Shown here: positions 5,643 through 9,380 of the stretch, piece after piece
Layout of the letters: each line of letters begins with the position of its first letter
Numbering within the stretch: the stretch's first letter is position 1
NCBI GenBank assembly: GCA_024710825.1
Contig: JANJUA010000152.1
Location: 1 to 9,380 of the forward strand
DNA from: Solirubrobacteraceae bacterium
GTDB taxonomy: Bacteria > Actinomycetota > Thermoleophilia > Solirubrobacterales > Solirubrobacteraceae
Direction of reading: 5' to 3'
Length of the DNA stretch: 9,380 nt
Made by a program: the position numbers and the translations under genes
Notes under the pieces: generated by a model
The model's database searches: none
Seen by the model: only the letters and a program-made list of their open reading frames with translations
Told to the model about the DNA's origin: nothing

Positions 5643-7742
5643 CTACTTCGGGCGGGAGCCCCTCCTCTTCGTCGTCTTGACCGCGTACGTCCTCTCGGAG
5701 GCTCCGAGCTTCGCCCCCTCCGCGCTCGCGAGCGACACGCCGACGCTCATCCGCACCCGCCGACCGGCGACGATCGCCCGCCGCACGGCACGCGGCAGCG
5801 TCACGCTGACGAGGCCGGCCTGGCCCTGGCCCAGCTCCAGCGACTGCCGTGGCAGCGTGACGGTTCGCCGCCTGCCGCGCCGGTCCGTGTAGGCGATCGT
5901 GATGCTCGTCGTCGCCACGCAGTCGACCGTGGGGCAGCTGATCGCCATCAGCTCCTGCGTCGCGGCGCCGCCGCGATCCATCACGACGGAGCTGCCGACG
6001 ATCCGCGGCGTGTCGCGCGTCGGCGTCCGCGGCGCCGGTACGAAGGCCAATGCCGGGCCGAGGTCGAGCGCCGGATCCCGGCGCGCCCGCACGCCGAGCT
6101 CCTCCGCCGCGCCGGACCGCGCCTCGCGCCGCTGCTCGGGCGTCGGACGGGGCGTGGCGGGGCCCTGGCTCGGCTCCGAGAACGGCCCCGGGGCCGGGGC
6201 CGGGGGAGCCGGAGCCGGCGGGGGCGGCGTCGGCGTCGGCGTCGGCGTCGGCCGGGGGACGATCCCCGCCGCGGCGACGGCCGTCTCGGCGTCCAGCGTG
6301 GCGCTGACGGCGCCGTTGGCGATCACGTAGCCGCTGAGCGTCGCGGTCACCACGCCGCCGGACGTGGCTCCTCCCGCCGACGAGAGCGCGCCGACGGTCG
6401 TCGCGAGCGCGATGCTCTGCTCCGGCAGGCCACCCACCGGCGCGCCGGCGGAGTTGCTCGCGACGGACGCGACGACGGTCGCCGGCTCGCCCGGATGCAC
6501 CTGGAACGGGTCGACGGACAAACCGAGGACGATGCGCGGGTCGGTCTGCACCGCCGCGGTGCCGGGCTGCACGGTTACGTCTGAGCAGCCCGCCGCGCCC
6601 GGTCCGGCGTTGCAGCCCCACCAGTTGTCGGAGGCGTCGACGGTGTTCGGCGCGTCCACGTAGGACATGACGCCGTCGCCCTCGTTGCCGACGATGCGCG
6701 AGCTCCTGATGCGCGCGCCCGAGATGCCGTTGCCGAGCATGACGCCGTGGCCGAGCGCCTCCGGGTGGGCGGTGGCGACCGAGCCAGTGATGGTCAGCCC
6801 GTCGAGGAGGAGCCCGTCGAGGCGGGCCGGATCGGCCGAGTAGTCCACGTTGGCGGGCGGCGCGGGATCGTTGCGCGCCTTCAGCGTCATCGCGGTGCCC
6901 ACCGTGTCGACGAGCGCTCCGTCGACGAAGCGGACGTCGGCGAAGGCCCCGTACTTCAGGTTGAGGTCCACCCCGGCCTGCGGGGACGGGTCCTGGCCGG
7001 ACCTGACGACGCCGATCGTGCCCGTGCGCGACGCGCTGAACCGCTCGAACACGACGTTGCTCGCCGCCTCGAGGTACATCCCCTTCAACGAGTTGCCGTC
7101 GAACGACGTGTCGCTCACCGTCACGTCGTCGAAGACGAGCGGGACGCCGTCGGTGCCGACGCGCGACTTGTAGTTGACGTACAGGCCGAAGTCGTTGCCG
7201 TCGAAGCGGCTGCGAGCTATGTCGAGCCCGGTGGTGTCGCCGCGGAAGTACGCGCCCATGTTGTTGGCGGTCGCCACGGTGTCGAGCACCGACAGCCCGG
7301 CCGTGGAGGCGCCGCCGCGCACCTCGATGCCGAACTGCTTGCCGCTGACGCGCAGGCCGGCCAGCGTCACATCCTCCACCCCGGCGCCGCTGATCCTGAC
7401 GCCTGAGCCGGAGGCCGCGGCTCCGGTCAGGCCGAGGTCGCGCAGCGTGACGCCGTCGGCGTCCGCGCCGAGCGTGAAGCCGACCGCGCCCGTGACGACG
7501 GTCGCCTCGGCGCCCGCGCCGCCGATCGTGAGGTTCGCCTTGTCGATCGTCACGCTCTCGGCGTACGTGCCGGCGCCGACGTCGATCGTGTCGCCCGCGG
7601 ACGCGGCGGCGACGGCCGCGGCGATCGTCGGGTAGTCGCATCCGGTCGCGCAGACCGACCTGTCGGCCGCGGAGGCGGTCGTCGGGACGGCCGCCAGGGC
7701 CAGCATGCCCAGGGCCGTCGCCCAGGCCGCGGTTCGTGCCAT
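5643..7742 (-). CDS. Secreted single-module parallel beta-helix protein with Ig-like segment (699 aa)
   Basis: This is a paralogue of the beta-helix gene at 75-2909. The ATG at 7742 is supported by AAGGA (7753-7749) 6 bases upstream; an earlier in-frame start (7832) would only add a non-signal Arg/Pro-rich stretch. Residues 1-26 are a signal peptide ending in ASA|A. C31 and C35 form the CxxxC start of the mature protein, followed by the cap DTIDVGAGTYAESVTIDKA (51-69). The beta-helix runs to about 370 and ends in DNWWGCNAGP (372-381) with C377 and C386. An Ig-like segment spans about 405-495 and a Thr/Pro linker about 496-535. The C-terminal module (about 528-690) is homologous to that of the paralogue but with an extra Cys pair (C603, C608). 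The end is basic (TTKRRGSRPK) but lacks the long Lys repeat. A surface carbohydrate-binding, carbohydrate-cleaving or adhesive role is inferred from the fold only. It is probably the first gene of an operon with the GT4 gene. Confidence 0.9.
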   Translation of the reverse strand: MARTAAWATALGMLALAAVPTTASAADRSVCATGCDYPTIAAAVAAASAGDTIDVGAGTYAESVTIDKANLTIGGAGAEATVVTGAVGFTLGADADGVTLRDLGLTGAAASGSGVRISGAGVEDVTLAGLRVSGKQFGIEVRGGASTAGLSVLDTVATANNMGAYFRGDTTGLDIARSRFDGNDFGLYVNYKSRVGTDGVPLVFDDVTVSDTSFDGNSLKGMYLEAASNVVFERFSASRTGTIGVVRSGQDPSPQAGVDLNLKYGAFADVRFVDGALVDTVGTAMTLKARNDPAPPANVDYSADPARLDGLLLDGLTITGSVATAHPEALGHGVMLGNGISGARIRSSRIVGNEGDGVMSYVDAPNTVDASDNWWGCNAGPGAAGCSDVTVQPGTAAVQTDPRIVLGLSVDPFQVHPGEPATVVASVASNSAGAPVGGLPEQSIALATTVGALSSAGGATSGGVVTATLSGYVIANGAVSATLDAETAVAAAGIVPRPTPTPTPTPPPPAPAPPAPAPGPFSEPSQGPATPRPTPEQRREARSGAAEELGVRARRDPALDLGPALAFVPAPRTPTRDTPRIVGSSVVMDRGGAATQELMAISCPTVDCVATTSITIAYTDRRGRRRTVTLPRQSLELGQGQAGLVSVTLPRAVRRAIVAGRRVRMSVGVSLASAEGAKLGASERTYAVKTTKRRGSRPK
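6226..6249 (-). repeat. 6-bp tandem repeat in the Thr-Pro linker
   Basis: Four perfect copies of GGCGTC (plus strand) encode alternating Pro-Thr residues in the linker between the Ig-like segment and the C-terminal module of the second beta-helix protein. The repeat is in frame, so changes in copy number would only alter linker length. Confidence 0.8.
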
Positions 7743-7893
7743 GTGAAGTCCTTTTCCGTGAGGGGCGCGGGGAGTCCGACCGTCAAACGAGGCGCCGGCG
7801 TCCACTTTGCGCCGAGACGGCGGCGCCGCCAATCAGACATGTGTCCACGTTCGCGCCGGACGCTCCAGCTCGCGGACGTGACAGACTCAGGCC
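7743..7893. promoter_or_regulatory. Divergent promoter region of beta-helix 2 and the universal stress protein
   Basis: The 151-base gap separates two divergent genes. On the minus strand, TTGGCG (7832-7827), 17 bases and CAAAGT (7809-7804) form a weak -35/-10 candidate for the beta-helix gene. A perfect 12-bp palindrome (GGCGGCGCCGCC, 7819-7830) overlaps that -35 and could be an operator. The string 7847-7829 matches one ahead of the other beta-helix gene. On the plus strand, CAGACT (7882-7887) sits 6 bases before the stress-protein GTG. None of these elements is strong alone. Confidence 0.35.
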
Positions 7894-8370
7894 GTGCCCG
7901 GCTCGATCCTCCTCGGCTACGACGGCTCTCCGTCAGCCGCCCACGCCATTCGGCGCGCCCGCGCCGTCCTCGCCGCTCGCACGATGATCGTCGCGACGGT
8001 CTGGGAGCCCGCGCTACCCGTGACGCCGACCGTCTGGGGCGACGGCCTCGCCGACCCGATCGACCCCGCGATGGCCGAGGAGCTCACCGCCCTGAGCGGC
8101 AACCGCGCCGAGCAGCTGGCACGGCACGGGGCGGAGATCGCCCGCGCCGCCGGCTTCGCCGTCGAGACCGCCGCCGTACCGGAGGAGCTCAACATCGCCG
8201 ACACGCTCGCCGACCTGGCCGCCGAGCGCGGCGCGGACGCGATCGTCGTCGGCCGTCGCGGCCACGGCCGGCTGCACCAGCTCGTGCTCGGCTCGACGAG
8301 CGCGAGCCTGCTGCGGCGTGCCGGCTGCCCGGTGCTCGTCGTCCCGATGGCGGACGACGCCGAGGATTGA
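7894..8370 (+). CDS. UspA-family universal stress protein (158 aa)
   Basis: This is a single-domain cytoplasmic universal stress protein, probably dimeric and ATP-binding. The family is linked to survival under starvation, hypoxia or redox stress rather than to one reaction. The N-terminal strand ILLGYDGSPSA (5-15) carries the usual Asp10, and the C-terminal half has the complete ATP site G-2x-G-9x-G-S (G120, G123, G133, S134), followed by LLRRAGCPVLVVP (139-151). Length is typical for one Usp domain. The start is GTG at 7894, with no Shine-Dalgarno sequence; CAGACT (7882-7887) 6 bases upstream resembles a leaderless -10 box with one mismatch in the TA. It is divergent from the secreted beta-helix gene and is followed after 29 bases by a glycosyltransferase on the same strand; nothing suggests it takes part in sugar transfer. 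Confidence 0.93.
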   Translation: MPGSILLGYDGSPSAAHAIRRARAVLAARTMIVATVWEPALPVTPTVWGDGLADPIDPAMAEELTALSGNRAEQLARHGAEIARAAGFAVETAAVPEELNIADTLADLAAERGADAIVVGRRGHGRLHQLVLGSTSASLLRRAGCPVLVVPMADDAED

Positions 8371-8386
8371 CCGGCGGGCGAACGCC

Positions 8387-8392
8387 TATCGT
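8387..8392 (+). promoter_or_regulatory. TAnnnT -10-like box for a leaderless glycosyltransferase transcript
   Basis: TATCGT ends 7 bases before the GTG at 8400, which places the expected transcription start at or next to the start codon. A TTGACC at 8367-8372, overlapping the universal stress protein stop codon, matches a -35 box in 5 of 6 positions but is only 14 bases away, shorter than the usual 17. There is no Shine-Dalgarno sequence in the 29-base gap. Confidence 0.4.
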
Positions 8393-8399
8393 CGGCCCG

Positions 8400-9380
8400 G
8401 TGCTGCCGAGCGCGTCGATCGTCGTCCCCACCCGTGAGCGCGCCGGGTACCTGCGCGTCGCGCTCGCGTCGGCCGCCGCGCAGGCGCGCACGGCGGGGGC
8501 CGAGGTGCTCGTCGTCGTCGACGGCCCCGACCCGGCCAGCGAGTCGGTCGCGGCCGAGCACGGCGTGCGGGTGGTCGTGCACGACGCCCCCCGGGGCCTG
8601 AACGCCGCGCGCAACACCGGGATCGAGCAGACCGAGGGCGAGCTGGTGGCCTTCCTCGACGACGACGTCCGGGTGCGGCCCGGCTGGCTGGAGGCGCTGC
8701 GCCGCGCCGCGGCCGCCGAGCCGGACGTGGACTGCTTCACGGGGCCGATCCTGGCGCGGATCGAGGACCACGCCTTCCCCACCTGCGGGCGCGAGCAGCC
8801 GCCCGTGACGCACCTCGACCTCGGCCCCCGCGACACCGACGCGCCGCATGCCTGGGGGGCGAACATGACGATCCGCCGGCGGGCGTTCGCCGCGGTCGGC
8901 CCGTTCGACGAGGCCCTCGAGCTCTACGGCGACGAGCAGGAGTGGCAGGACCGGCTGCGCGCCTCCGAGCGCCCGCGGATCCGCTACGTGGCGGGCGCCG
9001 CCCTCGACCACCGCCGGGCCGGGGACGACGCGCGCCTGCGCTCGCTCATGCGCGCCGCGCGCTCACGCGGGCGCGCGAGCCGCCGCTTCGACGTGCGCAA
9101 GGGCGCGGCGCCGACCCTCGCCGCCGAGCTGCGCGTGCTCACCGGCTGCCTCGCGCACGGCCCGCGCTTCCGCTGCGCCAACGGGCCGGTGATGGCGGCC
9201 CACAGCGTCGGGCGCGTCGAGGCGGCTCTGCGGCCCGGCCCCGCGCCGGACGCGCCGGACTTCCTGTCGGGCCGCTCGGGGACGGTGGGGGGCCGCCGCG
9301 CGGTGCTGCGCCGGGTGGCCGACGCCGCCCTCGACCTCGCCGCGCTTCCCGCCCGGGCGCGGCTGGCGCGCGCCGGGCGC
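8400..9380 (+). CDS. GT2-family glycosyltransferase, 3' end outside the window (first 327 aa)
   Basis: This is a predicted inverting GT-A glycosyltransferase of family 2, cytoplasmic or membrane-associated, acting in surface polysaccharide, glycolipid or glycoprotein assembly; the sugar is unknown. The frame is open from the GTG at 8400 to the last base (327 codons, no stop), so the C-terminus is missing. Residues 5-13 (ASIVVPTRE) are the nucleotide-binding first strand, GLNAARNTG (66-74) and FLDDDV (85-90) carry the metal-binding DxD, GANMTIRR (153-160) and GPFDE (167-171) follow, and GDEQEWQDRL (177-186) holds the probable acidic catalytic base. YVAGAALDH (196-204) closes the catalytic domain. 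Residues 205-327 are an Arg/Ala-rich helical extension. A TTG at 8367 in the same frame is a less likely start because the family domain begins right after the GTG. It follows the universal stress protein gene by 29 bases. Confidence 0.88.
   Translation, partial: MLPSASIVVPTRERAGYLRVALASAAAQARTAGAEVLVVVDGPDPASESVAAEHGVRVVVHDAPRGLNAARNTGIEQTEGELVAFLDDDVRVRPGWLEALRRAAAAEPDVDCFTGPILARIEDHAFPTCGREQPPVTHLDLGPRDTDAPHAWGANMTIRRRAFAAVGPFDEALELYGDEQEWQDRLRASERPRIRYVAGAALDHRRAGDDARLRSLMRAARSRGRASRRFDVRKGAAPTLAAELRVLTGCLAHGPRFRCANGPVMAAHSVGRVEAALRPGPAPDAPDFLSGRSGTVGGRRAVLRRVADAALDLAALPARARLARAGR

Noticed and set aside
4108..7641. 1177-codon open frame on the minus strand running through the beta-helix 2 and GT4 genes in another frame
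   Set aside because: The product is extremely Arg/Gly-rich with no recognisable motif, whereas the two overlapping genes in other frames have complete family signatures and a paralogue.
8367..8372. TTG start for the GT2 gene overlapping the stress-protein stop codon
   Set aside because: It would add 11 residues that do not belong to the GT2 fold; the GTG at 8400 starts right before the first strand and has a -10-like box at leaderless spacing. The same bases were noted as a possible -35 box.
7917..9011. 364-codon open frame on the minus strand opposite the stress protein and GT2 genes
   Set aside because: The plus-strand frames show a complete Usp ATP site and GT2 DxD and acceptor motifs; the minus-strand product has no coherent domain.

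Overview
This is a very GC-rich window whose reading frames use almost only G or C in third positions. That, together with the secreted parallel beta-helix proteins ending in Arg/Lys-rich tails, the GTG starts and the two glycosyltransferases, suggests a high-GC actinobacterium. The best guess is a soil Thermoleophilia/Solirubrobacterales-type organism (inference from protein style; no marker gene is present to prove it).

Layout. The left half is on the minus strand. A 944-residue secreted beta-helix protein (2909 to 75) is followed by a 14-bp terminator-like hairpin (28-62). Upstream of it, on the same strand, is a small secreted matrixin-type zinc metalloprotease (3758 to 3081). The protease is divergent from a 193-residue ArsR-like winged-helix regulator on the plus strand (3950-4531). 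The last 23 bases of the regulator gene overlap tail-to-tail with a GT4 glycosyltransferase gene on the minus strand (5633 to 4509). That gene lies 9 bases downstream of a second secreted beta-helix protein (7742 to 5643, 699 residues), so the two probably form an operon. Divergent from the second beta-helix gene, on the plus strand, are a single-domain UspA-type universal stress protein (7894-8370) and a GT2 glycosyltransferase (8400 onward) that runs off the right edge.

How the genes may fit together. The two beta-helix proteins are paralogues. They share a CxxxC start of the mature protein, a beta-helix closed by a DNWWGCNAGP motif, an Ig-like segment, a Pro/Thr linker and a C-terminal module of about 170 residues that I do not recognise as a named family. 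The first has two beta-helix modules, the second one. With the protease, all three predicted secreted proteins end in cationic tails. With two sugar transferases nearby, the window looks like a cell-surface or exopolysaccharide-related neighbourhood. The substrates are unknown, and joint function is inference from proximity.

Two classes of translation start are visible. The two beta-helix genes and the regulator have ATG starts behind good Shine-Dalgarno sequences. The universal stress protein and both glycosyltransferases start with GTG, lack a Shine-Dalgarno sequence, and have a TAnnnT-like (or CAnnnT) hexamer 6-7 bases upstream, as expected for leaderless transcripts. No RNA gene, insertion sequence, CRISPR array or attachment site was seen. 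No gene-free stretch exceeds 300 bases.
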